Part shown: piece after piece, positions 8,322-19,510 of the stretch | Layout of the letters: every line of letters begins with the position of its first letter | How positions within the stretch are numbered: position 1 is the stretch's first letter | NCBI RefSeq assembly: GCF_036226885.1 | Contig: NZ_CP109027.1 | Location: 2,790,001 to 2,854,000, forward strand | Direction of reading: 5' to 3' | From: Streptomyces sp. NBC_00663 | GTDB lineage: Bacteria > Actinomycetota > Actinomycetes > Streptomycetales > Streptomycetaceae | DNA length: 64,000 nucleotides | Made by a program: the position numbers and the translations under genes | The notes under the pieces: generated by a model | The model's database searches: none | What the model saw: the letters and a program-made list of their open reading frames with translations, nothing else | Told to the model about the DNA's origin: nothing

Positions 8322-9179
8322 ATGACACCTACGCTCGTGCGGCAGCACCTGACTCACACGGGAGAGGCATCCCCCGTGGACCCAGGGGCACGCGCGCGTG
8401 ACTGGTCCGAGATACAGGAGCGGATGCTGGTCCCGCTCTACGAGGCCGTCTACGAGCGACTCGATGTGGGGCACGGCACCCGGCTCCTCGGCCTCGGCTG
8501 CGGCAGCGGGCTCGCCCTTCTGATGGCCGTCTCCAGAGGGGCCGCGGTCACCGGCGTCGACGCCTCCTGCCCCGAACGGCTCGCCCTGGCCCGGGAGCGG
8601 CTGCGTCCCGAGGCGTGGGGCCCACGCGCGCGTGTGGACACGCGGCTGGTCGACGGCTCACCACAGGACGCGGCCGACGCGGAGACGCCCGCGTACACCC
8701 TGGTGACCGCTTTCGAGCCCATCGGGTGTCTCGCGGGGGACTCGGAGGGGCTCGGCGAGCTGTTGCGGGCGGCGACACCGCTCGCCGCGCGCGGGGCGCC
8801 CGTGGTGCTCGCCGGCTGGGGTCCGCCGGAGCGGTGCGCCACGTCGTCCGTGCTGCGGGTGGCCACGAAACTGGCCGATCCCCTGCGCAGCTCGGGCAGT
8901 TGGCGCCCCGCGCTGCGTGACGACCTGGAGGAGGTCGCCCAGCGGGCGGGACTGAAGCTGGACGGCTCCGGACGGGTCGCGTGCCCCTTCGGGTACGCCG
9001 GCCTGGACAGCGCCGTCAAGGGCCTGCTGTCGACCGGCCTCTTCGACCCGGCGATCTCCGCGACGGACCAGGCGCAGGTCGACAAGGAGTTGGCAGAGGC
9101 ACTCCATCCGCACCTGCGGCGGGACGGCACCGTGTGGATGCCGAACGTGTTCCGCTACCTCATCGCGCGCGTGCCCTGA
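8322..9179 (+). CDS. SAM-dependent methyltransferase (class I)
   Basis: 285 residues from the ATG at 8322, which follows a ttggggcg purine stretch; upstream in-frame starts lack a site. The Rossmann motif I is TRLLGLGCGSGLALLMA (about residues 53-69) followed by acidic motif II VTGVDAS. The rest resembles class I small-molecule methyltransferases (AFEPIGCL, PVVLAGWG). Substrate unknown. It is divergent from the SprT-like gene and followed by a lipoprotein gene on the same strand. Confidence 0.8.
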   Translation: MTPTLVRQHLTHTGEASPVDPGARARDWSEIQERMLVPLYEAVYERLDVGHGTRLLGLGCGSGLALLMAVSRGAAVTGVDASCPERLALARERLRPEAWGPRARVDTRLVDGSPQDAADAETPAYTLVTAFEPIGCLAGDSEGLGELLRAATPLAARGAPVVLAGWGPPERCATSSVLRVATKLADPLRSSGSWRPALRDDLEEVAQRAGLKLDGSGRVACPFGYAGLDSAVKGLLSTGLFDPAISATDQAQVDKELAEALHPHLRRDGTVWMPNVFRYLIARVP

Positions 9180-9276
9180 ACATCGCGCACGCGGTGAACA
9201 TGGCCTGATCCAGGCGCTGCGGCGCGCGGCCCGCTTCGTTGCACAGGGTCCGTTTCCCCTGTGCACAGGAGCTGTT

Positions 9277-9858
9277 GTGCCGTACCGCAAGACCGCGCTG
9301 CCCGTCGCCGTCCTCGCCGTCCTCCTCACCGCCGGCTGTGGTGCCGGCGGCGATGACGGCGGCGACGGCGTCGACGCGAAGAGCCCGGCGAAAGCGTCAC
9401 CCTCCCAGGACGCCTCGCTCGCGCCCGGCGAGAGCGCCACGGGCAAGGTCGCCGAGGACCCCGGCACCGTCACCTACGCGATCGCCGCCCAGAAGGTCGA
9501 CGTCGGCACCGAGGCCGAGGCGCGGAAGGCGGTCTCGGAGCCGGAGAAGGCCAAGGGCCTGGTCCTGGCCACCGCTCACGTCACCTACACCCACCGGGGC
9601 GGCCCGGCCCTCACCGACTCCCCCGAGGTCGGCGACGGCACCACGGTGTTCGCGGACGGGCGGCGCGGCGCGATCCTCATCGGCGCGGCCGAGGACGCCC
9701 AGGGCTGCGAGGACCCGTACGACGTGGAGAGCTGGAAGGAGGGCGAGCGCCACACGTTCTGCGAGACGTACCTGATCCCGGCGAACTCCCGGAACGTGGA
9801 GGTCCATTGGGCCGAGGAGGACGGCGAGCCGTACGTCTGGAAATTCGCCCGGAGTTAG
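9277..9858 (+). CDS. Putative lipoprotein
   Basis: 193 residues. The signal peptide MPYRKTALPVAVLAVLLTAG ends in a lipobox with the acylated Cys at residue 21, then a Gly/Asp-rich linker. The mature part has a TVTYAIAAQKVDVGTEAEA segment and two cysteines (QGCEDPY, HTFCETY) that could form a disulfide. Function unknown; I do not recognise the domain. The GTG start has AGGAG 5 bases upstream. Its TAG stop overlaps the TAA stop of convergent ftsH. Confidence 0.78.
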   Translation: MPYRKTALPVAVLAVLLTAGCGAGGDDGGDGVDAKSPAKASPSQDASLAPGESATGKVAEDPGTVTYAIAAQKVDVGTEAEARKAVSEPEKAKGLVLATAHVTYTHRGGPALTDSPEVGDGTTVFADGRRGAILIGAAEDAQGCEDPYDVESWKEGERHTFCETYLIPANSRNVEVHWAEEDGEPYVWKFARS

Positions 9859-11792
9859 GACGCCTCCTTCGTCAGCCGGGTGATCCCCGCGATCCGGTAC
9901 GCGTCCGCCTCCTCCAGGGTCTCGTTCTCCAGCAGTGCCTGGGCGAGGGCGTCCAACTGGCCGCGATGGTCGCGGAGTTTGCGGCAGGCCTCGTCGTAGC
10001 AGTCGTCCACGATCCGGCGCATCTCGTGCTCGATCACGTCCAGGGTCTGCGGGGCCGCCGAGAGACCGTAGGCCTGCTGAGCGTCACTGGGCAGCGCGGA
10101 CAGTCGGCCCACGCGCTCGCTCATCCCCCACCGTGCGACCATGCCGCGCGCGATGTTGGTGACCTGTTCGAGGTCGTTCTCCGCACCGGTGGTGATGGCG
10201 TCGTAGACGACGTGCTCCGCGGCCATGCCGCCGAGGGCGCCGATGATGCGGCCGCGCAAGTACTCCTCGGTGTACGCGTACTTGTCGGCGTCCGGCGTCG
10301 ACAGCGTCACCCCGAGCGCCCGGCCGCGCGGCACGATGGTGATCTTGCGGACGGGGTCGGCGCCCGGCTCCAGCATGCCGAGGAGGGCGTGTCCGCTCTC
10401 GTGGTACGCGGTGCGGCGGCGCTCCTCCTCGGGCATCACCAGCGGGCGTTCGGCGCCCAGTTGGACCTTCTCCAGCGCCTCCGAGAGGTCGCTCTGCGTC
10501 ACCCTCTCCTGCTTGCGCTTGACGGCGAGCAGGGCGGCCTCGTTGGCGAGGTTGGCCAGTTCCGCGCCGGTCATGCCGGGGGTCGTCCGGGCGACCTGGG
10601 CGAGGTCCACGCCGTCGGCCATCGGGATGTCACGGGTGTGGATCTCCAGGATCGCCTCACGGCCGCCCCGGTCCGGGGGCGAGACCATGACCACCCGGTC
10701 GAAACGGCCGGGGCGGGTCAGGGCCGGGTCCAGGACGTCGGCGCGGTTGGTCGCCGCGATGACGATGACGCCCTCCGAGCCGGAGAAGCCGTCCATCTCG
10801 GTGAGGATCTGGTTGAGGGTCTGCTCGCGCTCGTCGTGGCCGCCCATCCCGGAGCCGCCGCCGCGGGCCCGGCCGATGGTGTCGATCTCGTCGATGAAGA
10901 TGATCGACGGGGCCACCTTGCGGGCCTCGGCGAACAGTTCGCGCACGCGTGAGGCGCCGACGCCGACGATCATCTCGATGAACTCGGAGGCCGAGGCGGA
11001 GAAGAAGGGCACCCCCGCCTCACCGGCGACGGCCCGCGCGAGCAGGGTCTTCCCGGTGCCGGGAGGCCCCGCGAGGAGCACACCGCGTGGCATCTTGGCG
11101 CCCATCCTCCGATAGGCGTCCGGGTTCTTCAGGAAGTCGACGACGTCGTTGAGCTCGCCCTCGACCTCGTCGATGCCCGCCACGTCCTCGAAGGTCGTGC
11201 GCTTCTGCCCCGACTCCAGCTCGACCGGCTTGGGCGGGGCCTTGCGGCCGAGCATCCCGCCCGCGCCGCCCATCGCCCCTCGCATCCGCCGCGCGATGAA
11301 GATCCACAGCACGATCAGCAGCAGCATCGGCGCCAGCGAGATCAGCAGGTTGGCCAGGAAGCTGCGGTGCTGCACGACCGGCTCGGCCGTGACCGTGACG
11401 TTGTGCTTGGTCAGGTCCTCCCAGAGCTGGTCGTCCGCGAAGGTCGGCCGCTCGGTGTTGAACTTGGTGTACTTCCCGTCGCCCTCCGGGTTGTCCTGCT
11501 CCTTCTTGAGCTGGCCCTGGATCGCGTCGCCCTTGGCGTAGATCTTGCTGACGTTGCCGGCGTCGACCTGCTTGCTGAACTCGGTGTACGAGATCGTCGG
11601 CTCGTCACCCTCGTTGAAGAAGGACAGCACGAGGTTGGCGATCAGATAGACGACCAGCGCGGTGACGATCAGACTCCACCAGCCGCCACGCGGCCTGCGC
11701 CCACCGGGGGACGGCTTCTGCGGCTCCTCCGGGGTGCCCTCGGTACGCCAGAGCTGGTCCGGCGACTTGCGGGGCGGCGTGGGGTTGCTCAT
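9855..11792 (-). CDS. ftsH: ATP-dependent zinc metalloprotease FtsH
   Basis: 645 residues. A membrane-anchored AAA+ protease that degrades misfolded membrane and some cytosolic proteins. The N-terminus has two membrane segments (about 38-58 and 145-168) around an extracytoplasmic loop. Walker A GPPGTGKT is at 242-249, Walker B IIFIDEID at about 297-304, SRH near 350-365, and the zinc motif HESGH at 464-468. The stop overlaps that of the convergent lipoprotein gene by 3-4 bases. It lies downstream of ffh but behind a strong terminator, so it is probably transcribed separately. Confidence 0.95.
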   Translation of the reverse strand: MSNPTPPRKSPDQLWRTEGTPEEPQKPSPGGRRPRGGWWSLIVTALVVYLIANLVLSFFNEGDEPTISYTEFSKQVDAGNVSKIYAKGDAIQGQLKKEQDNPEGDGKYTKFNTERPTFADDQLWEDLTKHNVTVTAEPVVQHRSFLANLLISLAPMLLLIVLWIFIARRMRGAMGGAGGMLGRKAPPKPVELESGQKRTTFEDVAGIDEVEGELNDVVDFLKNPDAYRRMGAKMPRGVLLAGPPGTGKTLLARAVAGEAGVPFFSASASEFIEMIVGVGASRVRELFAEARKVAPSIIFIDEIDTIGRARGGGSGMGGHDEREQTLNQILTEMDGFSGSEGVIVIAATNRADVLDPALTRPGRFDRVVMVSPPDRGGREAILEIHTRDIPMADGVDLAQVARTTPGMTGAELANLANEAALLAVKRKQERVTQSDLSEALEKVQLGAERPLVMPEEERRRTAYHESGHALLGMLEPGADPVRKITIVPRGRALGVTLSTPDADKYAYTEEYLRGRIIGALGGMAAEHVVYDAITTGAENDLEQVTNIARGMVARWGMSERVGRLSALPSDAQQAYGLSAAPQTLDVIEHEMRRIVDDCYDEACRKLRDHRGQLDALAQALLENETLEEADAYRIAGITRLTKEAS

Positions 11793-11834
11793 ATCCGGAC
11801 GTTACGACAGGAAAGCCACGCCAGCATGCGCGCA

Positions 11835-11883
11835 TACGACGCCGGGGGCACCCCCTGAAACAGGGAGCGCCCCCGGCGTCGTA
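11835..11883 (-). terminator. Terminator downstream of ffh
   Basis: A 15-bp perfect inverted repeat (11835-11849 with 11869-11883) has an inner ccct/aggg stem in the loop. It sits between the ffh 3' end and the ftsH start, and overlaps the likely ftsH promoter zone. Confidence 0.75.
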
Positions 11884-11894
11884 CGAGAAAGAAC

Positions 11895-11953
11895 CGTCAG
11901 CCCATGAACTTCTCGGACTCGTCAGCCCATGAACTTCTAGCCCATGAACTTCT
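11895..11953 (-). repeat. Tandem duplication of the ffh 3' end
   Basis: A 13-base block encoding the last Ffh residues (KFMG plus stop) occurs three times at 11901-11913, 11926-11938 and 11941-11953. The two outer copies share a longer 19-base unit (from 11895 and 11920). The ffh stop used is a TAG created at the junction with the first extra copy; the extra copies still end in TGA. Confidence 0.9.
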
Positions 11954-13490
11954 TGAACTCGTCCGGCAGCTCGAAGTCCTGCGGGGCCTGCTGGCCCGGG
12001 ACGCCGAAGGCGTTGCCGCCCTGAGCGGCGGCGGCCCTGCGCTCGGCCTCCTCCTGCTCCTGCTGCTTGCGCTTCATCGGGTTGCCGGAGCGCTGCTTGC
12101 CCTTGGCCTTCTTGGGCTGCTTCTTGGCGCGACCGGGGCCGCCGCCCATGCCCGGCATCCCCGGCATGCCCGGCATTCCGCCGCCCTGGGCCATGCGGGA
12201 CATCATCTTGCGGGCCTCGAAGAACCGCTCGACCAGGCCCTTGACCGCGCTGACCTCGACACCTGAACCCTTGGCGATGCGGGCGCGGCGCGAGCCGTTG
12301 ATGATCGTCGGCTCCTGGCGCTCGGCCGGGGTCATCGACTTGATGATCGCGGCCGTGCGGTCGACGTCCCGCTCGTCGAGGTTGTTGATCTGGTCCTTGA
12401 TCTGCCCCATGCCGGGCAGCATCCCGAGCAGCTTGCTGATGCTGCCCATCTTCCTGACCTGCTCCATCTGGGCCAGGAAGTCGTCCAGGGTGAAGTCCTG
12501 GCCCTTCTTGGACGCCAGCTTGGAGGCCATCTTCTCGGCCTCTTCCTGACTGAACGTCTTCTCCGCCTGCTCGATCAGGGTGAGCAGGTCACCCATGTCG
12601 AGGATGCGGGAGGCCATCCGGTCAGGGTGGAAGGCGTCGAAGTCGTCGAGCTTCTCGCCGTTCGACGCGAACATGATCGGCTTGCCGGTGATCTGCCGGA
12701 TCGACAGGGCGGCACCACCGCGGGCGTCACCGTCGAGCTTGGAGAGCACCACGCCGTCGAAGCCGACGCCGTCACGGAAGGCCTCGGCGGTGTTGACCGC
12801 GTCCTGGCCGATCATCGCGTCGACGACGAAGAGGATCTCGTCGGGAGAGACGGCGTCACGGATGTCCGCGGCCTGCTTCATCATCTCCTGGTCGATACCG
12901 AGGCGGCCCGCGGTGTCGACGATGACGATGTCGTGGACCTTGGTCTTCGCGTGCTCGATGGAGTCCTTGGCGACCTTGACCGGGTCACCGACGCCGTTGC
13001 CCGGCTCCGGCGCGTAGACGGCCACGCCGGCGCGGTCGGCGACCACGCTCAGCTGGTTCACGGCGTTCGGGCGCTGGAGGTCGGCGGCGACCAGCAGCGG
13101 GGAGTGGCCCTGGCTCTTGAGCCAGTGGCCGAGCTTGCCCGCGAGGGTCGTCTTACCGGCACCCTGGAGACCGGCCAGCATGATGACGGTCGGCGGCTGC
13201 TTGGCGAAGCGCAGGCGCCGGGTCTCGCCGCCGAGGATCGTGACGAGCTCGTCGTTGACGATCTTCAGGACCTGCTGGGCGGGGTTCAGCGCCTTGGAGA
13301 CGTCGGCGCCCATCGCGCGTTCCTTGACGTTCTTGATGAACGTCCGCACGACCGGGAGGGCCACGTCGGCTTCCAGCAGCGCGATACGGATCTCGCGCGC
13401 GGTGGCGTCGATGTCCGCCTCGCTCAGACGCCCCTTGCCGCGCAGATTCTTGAAGGTCGCTGAGAGGCGGTCGGAGAGAGTATCGAACAC
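11937..13490 (-). CDS. ffh: Signal recognition particle protein Ffh
   Basis: 517 residues. Ffh binds 4.5S RNA and signal sequences of nascent membrane proteins and docks with FtsY. An N domain at the start leads into the G domain with GLQGAGKTT (P-loop, about residue 107), DTAGR and SKLDGDARGG. The M domain (about 300-440) ends in a Met/Gly-rich stretch (repeated GMPG units) and a basic tail (RAKKQPKKAKGK). The closing DEFKKFMG residues are followed by duplicated copies of the gene end. It shares the window with ftsY and the sip genes, the rest of the export route. Confidence 0.96.
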   Translation of the reverse strand: MFDTLSDRLSATFKNLRGKGRLSEADIDATAREIRIALLEADVALPVVRTFIKNVKERAMGADVSKALNPAQQVLKIVNDELVTILGGETRRLRFAKQPPTVIMLAGLQGAGKTTLAGKLGHWLKSQGHSPLLVAADLQRPNAVNQLSVVADRAGVAVYAPEPGNGVGDPVKVAKDSIEHAKTKVHDIVIVDTAGRLGIDQEMMKQAADIRDAVSPDEILFVVDAMIGQDAVNTAEAFRDGVGFDGVVLSKLDGDARGGAALSIRQITGKPIMFASNGEKLDDFDAFHPDRMASRILDMGDLLTLIEQAEKTFSQEEAEKMASKLASKKGQDFTLDDFLAQMEQVRKMGSISKLLGMLPGMGQIKDQINNLDERDVDRTAAIIKSMTPAERQEPTIINGSRRARIAKGSGVEVSAVKGLVERFFEARKMMSRMAQGGGMPGMPGMPGMGGGPGRAKKQPKKAKGKQRSGNPMKRKQQEQEEAERRAAAAQGGNAFGVPGQQAPQDFELPDEFKKFMG

Positions 13491-13539
13491 GGCGGCGTCG
13501 GTCCTCGGAGTCGGGGGCAGTATGAGCGTCTTCCAGGGT

Positions 13540-13565
13540 ATCCCGGCCCGGCAGCTCGCCGGGAT
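13540..13565 (-). terminator. Hairpin downstream of glnD
   Basis: An 8-bp stem (atcccggc at 13540-13547, gccgggat at 13558-13565) lies just past the glnD stop and before ffh. It probably terminates the amtB-glnK-glnD transcript. Confidence 0.5.
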
Positions 13566-13571
13566 CCCCCG

Positions 13572-16019
13572 TCAGCCCCGCAATGTCTCCTCCAGCTTCC
13601 GCGTCACCGAAGCCGCCTCGTCGCCCGGCAGCGGGGCGCCCTCGGGGCCGGTGACGTAGAAGGCGTCGACGGCGTTCGCGCCGAGGGTGCTCACATGCGC
13701 ACTGCGCATCCGCACCCCCGCGTCCTCCAGCGCCCGCCCGATCCGGAACAGCAGCCCCGGGGCGTCCTGGGCGCGGACCTCGATCACCGTGGCCAGCCGG
13801 GAGGCGGCCGGGGCGACCGTCACACGCGGCGGCGGGGCGACGACACCCCGGCGGCGCGGATACGCCGCGTCCCGCTCGGCGAGGCGCCCCGCGATGTCCA
13901 GCGACCCGTCCAGCGCCCGCACCAGATCCGCCCGCAGCCGGGCGGCCTGCGGCAGGGAGCCGTACTCCGCCGCCACCCGCCAGTTCAGGAGCAGCACCGA
14001 GCCCTCGACACCGTGCGGCAGGTCGAGCGCGCGCAGCTCCGCCGTGCGGACCGTCAGGCGGTGCATGGCCAGCACGCCGGCCACCGCCGGGAGCACCCTC
14101 GGCTGGTCGGGCACCGCGATCAGCAGTTCCACACCCAGCGGCTCGGGGTCCCCGGAGGGCTCCTCCCCCGTCGGCGGTTCGGTCTGGGCCCGTAGCGACA
14201 GCACCGGGCTGCCGGTCGCGACCGCCTCGATCGCCAGCCGTTCCTGCTCCGCCGTCGGCGCGGCTGCCTCGGGTTCCTCCAGGTCGTCCCCGGCGAGCAC
14301 GGCCGCGACCCGCTTCACCAGGTCGGCGACGAGCGAGCCCCGCCAGGACGACCAGGCCGCCGGCCCGGTGGCCAGCGCGTCCGCCTCGGTCAGGGCGTGC
14401 AGCAGCTCCAGCGTGGACTGCGTGCCGACCGCCTCCGCGACCGACCGGACCGTCTCCGGGTCCTCCAGGTCACGCCGGGTGGCGGTGTCGACGAGGAGCA
14501 GGTGGTGCCGTACGAGAGAGGCCAGTACGGCCACGTCCTCGCGGTCGAAGCCGATCCGGGCGGCCACGTCCTTCGCGATGATCTCGCCGGCCACCGAGTG
14601 GTCGCCGGGCCAGCCCTTGCCGATGTCGTGCAGCAGCGCGGCGACCAACAACAAGTCCGGCCTGTGCACCCGCCGCGTGAACTCCGAGGCGCGGACCGCC
14701 GTCTCGATCAGGTGCCGGTCGACGGTCCAGATGTGCACGGCGTTGCGCTGTGGGCGGCAGCGCACCCGCTCCCAGTCGGGGAGCAGCCGTGTGATCAGGC
14801 CCTCCGCCTCCAGCGCCTCCCAGACATCGATCGTCGGCCGGCCGGAGCCGAGCAGGGTCACGAGCTGCTCGCGCGCCTCGGCGGGCCAGGGCGTGGGCAG
14901 CGGGCGGGCGTGGGCGGCCATGCGGCGTACGGCGTGCAGCGAGAGCGGCAGTCCGGCCTGCGCGGCGGCTGCCGCGGCGCGCAGCGGCAGGACGGGGTCG
15001 CGTTCGGGGCGCGCGGCGCGGGCGAGCACCACCTCGCCGTCCATCTCGACGACGCCCTCGGCCAGCGGCGACCGCTCCGCCACCGGCTTCCCGCCGCCCA
15101 GCATGGCGCGCAGCCGCGGTCGCACGGACCGCGACCTGAGCACGCGCCCGACCTCGCGCCAGGTGACGTCACTGGCGTACGACACGACGCGCGCCGCCTC
15201 GTACACCTGCCGCAGCAGCGTGTCCGCGTCGAGCAGGCCGAGCTCGGCGGCGACCTGGTCCTGTTCCTGGAGGGCGAGCCGGTCGGTGGCGCGCCCGGTG
15301 GCGAGGTGCAGGGCGTCACGGACGTCGAGGAGCCGGCGCCGGGCGTCGTCGAGTCCCTCGCGCGGGGCGTCGGCCAGCCAGGAGGCGGCGACGGCGCGCA
15401 GGGCGGTGGCGTCCCTGAGGCCGCCGCGGGCCTCCTTCAGGTCCGGTTCCAGCAGGTACTGCAACTCGCCCTGGCGTTCGGCGCGTTCGGCGCAGAGTTC
15501 CTGGAGTTCGGGGAGGCGTTTGGGCGCCTGGTTGCGCCAGTCGGCGAGGACCGCGGTGCGCAGCCCGGCGGTCAGGCCGAGGTCACCGGCGAGGTGCCGG
15601 GCGTCGAGGAGGCCGAGCTGGACCTTCAGGTCCTCCCCGGCGGTCTTGCGGGCCTCGGCCGGTGTCCGCACGGAGTGGTCGAGGGCGAGGCCCAGGTCCC
15701 AGACGGGGTACCAGATGCGGTCGGCCAGGGCGGCGACCGCGCCGGGGTCGCTGCCGTCGTGCAGCAGGAGGAGGTCCAGGTCGCTGCGCGGGGACAGCTC
15801 GCCGCGGCCGTAGCCGCCGACGGCGACCAGGGAGGCGCCGCGCAGTCCTGCGGAGCCCGCGCCGAACAGGCCGGTCAGCCAGTCGTCCGTCAGTTCGGCC
15901 AGGGCCGAACGGCGCGGCGGCCCGGACTGCGCCCCCTCGTTGAGGAGACGCAGCCGGGCCGCCGCATAGCCGCTGGGTCCGGAGTCCTCTGCTTCTTTTC
16001 GCACGTCCGTACTCGACAC
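13572..16019 (-). CDS. glnD: PII protein uridylyl/adenylyltransferase GlnD
   Basis: 815 residues. GlnD modifies the PII protein GlnK; in S. coelicolor it is reported to adenylylate Tyr51 rather than uridylylate. The nucleotidyltransferase motif GGYGRGELSPRSDLDLLLLH lies near residues 67-86. The HD phosphohydrolase core LLVAALLHDIGKGWPGDHS is near 455. Two C-terminal ACT regions include LLIAVPDQPRVLPAVAGVL and VIEVRAQDAPGLLFRIGRAL. The GTG start has AGGAGC upstream. It is the last gene of amtB-glnK-glnD, 24 bases after glnK. Confidence 0.95.
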   Translation of the reverse strand: MSSTDVRKEAEDSGPSGYAAARLRLLNEGAQSGPPRRSALAELTDDWLTGLFGAGSAGLRGASLVAVGGYGRGELSPRSDLDLLLLHDGSDPGAVAALADRIWYPVWDLGLALDHSVRTPAEARKTAGEDLKVQLGLLDARHLAGDLGLTAGLRTAVLADWRNQAPKRLPELQELCAERAERQGELQYLLEPDLKEARGGLRDATALRAVAASWLADAPREGLDDARRRLLDVRDALHLATGRATDRLALQEQDQVAAELGLLDADTLLRQVYEAARVVSYASDVTWREVGRVLRSRSVRPRLRAMLGGGKPVAERSPLAEGVVEMDGEVVLARAARPERDPVLPLRAAAAAAQAGLPLSLHAVRRMAAHARPLPTPWPAEAREQLVTLLGSGRPTIDVWEALEAEGLITRLLPDWERVRCRPQRNAVHIWTVDRHLIETAVRASEFTRRVHRPDLLLVAALLHDIGKGWPGDHSVAGEIIAKDVAARIGFDREDVAVLASLVRHHLLLVDTATRRDLEDPETVRSVAEAVGTQSTLELLHALTEADALATGPAAWSSWRGSLVADLVKRVAAVLAGDDLEEPEAAAPTAEQERLAIEAVATGSPVLSLRAQTEPPTGEEPSGDPEPLGVELLIAVPDQPRVLPAVAGVLAMHRLTVRTAELRALDLPHGVEGSVLLLNWRVAAEYGSLPQAARLRADLVRALDGSLDIAGRLAERDAAYPRRRGVVAPPPRVTVAPAASRLATVIEVRAQDAPGLLFRIGRALEDAGVRMRSAHVSTLGANAVDAFYVTGPEGAPLPGDEAASVTRKLEETLRG

Positions 16020-16043
16020 CCAGCAGCTCCTGTTCGTTTTCGC

Positions 16044-17777
<1,734 letters not shown>

Positions 17778-17805
17778 TTATGCGCCATGAGATTGGCGCA
17801 GCGCG

Positions 17806-17843
17806 GTTTCGGTGGAAGCCCCTCGTTGTTTCGCCGCCGTGAC
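17806..17843 (-). promoter_or_regulatory. Putative GlnR box upstream of amtB
   Basis: Read on the minus strand: GTCAC, 6 bases, GAAAC, 6 bases, GGGCT, 6 bases, GAAAC. This matches the published Streptomyces GlnR spacing (a- and b-sites of GTnAC/GAAAC type every 11 bases) with one degenerate a-site. It lies 96-133 bases before the amtB start. A further GTAAC lies about 20 bases upstream. GlnR control of amtB-glnK-glnD is established in S. coelicolor; the site here is my reading. Confidence 0.7.
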
Positions 17844-18022
17844 GAAGGCGCCTTGCGTGTTACGCGTCGATGAACTGGCGGATATGGGCCGCGTCGATCG
17901 TTATCGTGGCGCAACCTTCGATGAAGGGAAAAGAACCGGCCGCGGCGGTCTTCCGATGACCTGGCATGGGGGAGCCGAGTCGGGCAGTTCGGGAGGGCCG
18001 CCGCGGCCGGGGTTCAGGGAAT
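17844..18022. other. Rest of the amtB-nsdA intergenic region
   Basis: With the GlnR box and amtB leader this makes a 312-base gap. It carries a short ggccgc/gcggcc palindrome near 17996-18008, close to the nsdA stop, which might be a weak terminator. No gene was seen. Confidence 0.4.
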
Positions 18023-19510
18023 TCAGACGGCCTCGGCCGTCTCCGGCAGCTCGATGGCGAGCTTGTCCGTGAGATCCACTACCTCGGCGAGATCACCGAA
18101 ATCGCGTACGGCCGTGTCGACCGTCTTTCGGATACGAGTGTTCACGCGCTCGGAGCGGACCTTCTTGGCGATGACCATGGCCTCCTCGGCCAGCACCGCG
18201 CTGCGCTCGGGTTCCCGCTGGAGCAGGTGCACGGTGGCCATGCCGATCAGGTTGAGTGCGTACGACCGCTGGTGCTCCTGGTCCTGGGCGAAGAGCTCCA
18301 CGGCCCGCCGCATCAGGGGCTCGGCCAGGGAGGCGTACGTCGGGCTGCGGCCGGCGACGTAGGCGAGGTCGCGGTAGGAGTGGGAGTTCTCGCCGTACAG
18401 CTCGGCCTCGGAGAAGAAGCGGATCCAGTCGGGGTCCGGCTCGTCCCACTCGTCGACGTCGGAGAAGGTGTCCTCGGCCATCCGGACGGCACGCTTGCAC
18501 TTGCCGGGCTGTCCCATATTGGCGTACGCGCGGGCCTCCATCGCATACAGCATCGACTGGGTCCGCGGGCTCGCGCAGTCGCGGCTGCCGTACTGCGCGA
18601 GGTGGACCAGTTCCAGGGCGTCGTCGGGCCGGCCGAGATGGATCATCTGGCGGCTCATGCTGGAGAGGATGTACGAGCCGAGCGGCTTGTCGCCCGCTTC
18701 CTTGGCGGCGTGCAGCGCGAGGACGAAGTACTTCTGCGCGGTGGGCTGGAGTCCCACGTCGTACGACATCCAGCCCGCGAGCTCGGCCAGCTCGGCGGCG
18801 ACCTTGAACAGCTTGCGGGCGGTGGACTCGGGCTGGGGCTCCTGGAGGAGGTCGGTCACCTCGTGCAGCTGTCCGACGACCGCCTTGCGGCGCAGGCCGC
18901 CGCCGCACTGGGCGTCCCACTGCCGGAACATCACGGTGGTGGACTCAAGGAGGTCCAGCTCGGGCTTGGAGAGCCGGCCGCCGCGCCGGGCCGCGGACTC
19001 GGGCTCGTGGTGCGCGGTGGACGGGGTGGGGACGAGCCAGCGCTGCATGGGCTCGATGAGGGACGGGCCCGCGGAGAGGGCCAGCGAGGTCCCGAGGAAG
19101 CCGCGCCGCGCCAGCATGAGGTCGCTGCGCGAGAACTCGCTGAGCAGGGCCACGGTCTGCGGGCCCGTCCAGGGCAGGTCGACCCCGGTCGCGGAGGGTG
19201 ACTGGCGGGCGGCGCGCAGGCCAAGGTCCTCGACCGAGACGACACAGCCGAACCGCTCGGAGAACAGCTCCGACAGGATCCTGGGGATCGGCTCACGGGG
19301 GTTCTCGCCGTCCAGCCAGCGGCGGACGCGCGAGGTGTCGGTGGAGATGTGGTTGGCGCCCAACTGGCGGGCCCGGCGGTTGACTTGGCGGGCGAGTTCA
19401 CCCTTCGACCAGCCGCTGCGCACGAACCAGGAGCCGAGCAGCTCATTGGGGCGCTTGTCGCCGTTCGCCGCGCTGCCGGCGCCCGTTCCACTTCCGCCGT
19501 TGCCGCTCAC
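18023..19510 (-). CDS. nsdA: NsdA, negative regulator of differentiation and antibiotic production
   Basis: 495 residues from the GTG at 19510 (VSGNGGSGTG), which has a gggggc stretch upstream; a TTG 15 codons earlier is less likely. An N-terminal segment (WSKGELARQVNRRARQL, TSRVRRWLDGENP) looks like a Cro/C1-type helix-turn-helix. The C-terminal two thirds are helical, TPR-like (LELVHLAQYGSRDCAS, AEARAYANMGQPGKCKRAV). Published work on S. coelicolor SCO5582 reports that loss of nsdA raises sporulation and actinorhodin production. The assignment rests on recalled similarity and position. Confidence 0.85.
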   Translation of the reverse strand: MSGNGGSGTGAGSAANGDKRPNELLGSWFVRSGWSKGELARQVNRRARQLGANHISTDTSRVRRWLDGENPREPIPRILSELFSERFGCVVSVEDLGLRAARQSPSATGVDLPWTGPQTVALLSEFSRSDLMLARRGFLGTSLALSAGPSLIEPMQRWLVPTPSTAHHEPESAARRGGRLSKPELDLLESTTVMFRQWDAQCGGGLRRKAVVGQLHEVTDLLQEPQPESTARKLFKVAAELAELAGWMSYDVGLQPTAQKYFVLALHAAKEAGDKPLGSYILSSMSRQMIHLGRPDDALELVHLAQYGSRDCASPRTQSMLYAMEARAYANMGQPGKCKRAVRMAEDTFSDVDEWDEPDPDWIRFFSEAELYGENSHSYRDLAYVAGRSPTYASLAEPLMRRAVELFAQDQEHQRSYALNLIGMATVHLLQREPERSAVLAEEAMVIAKKVRSERVNTRIRKTVDTAVRDFGDLAEVVDLTDKLAIELPETAEAV

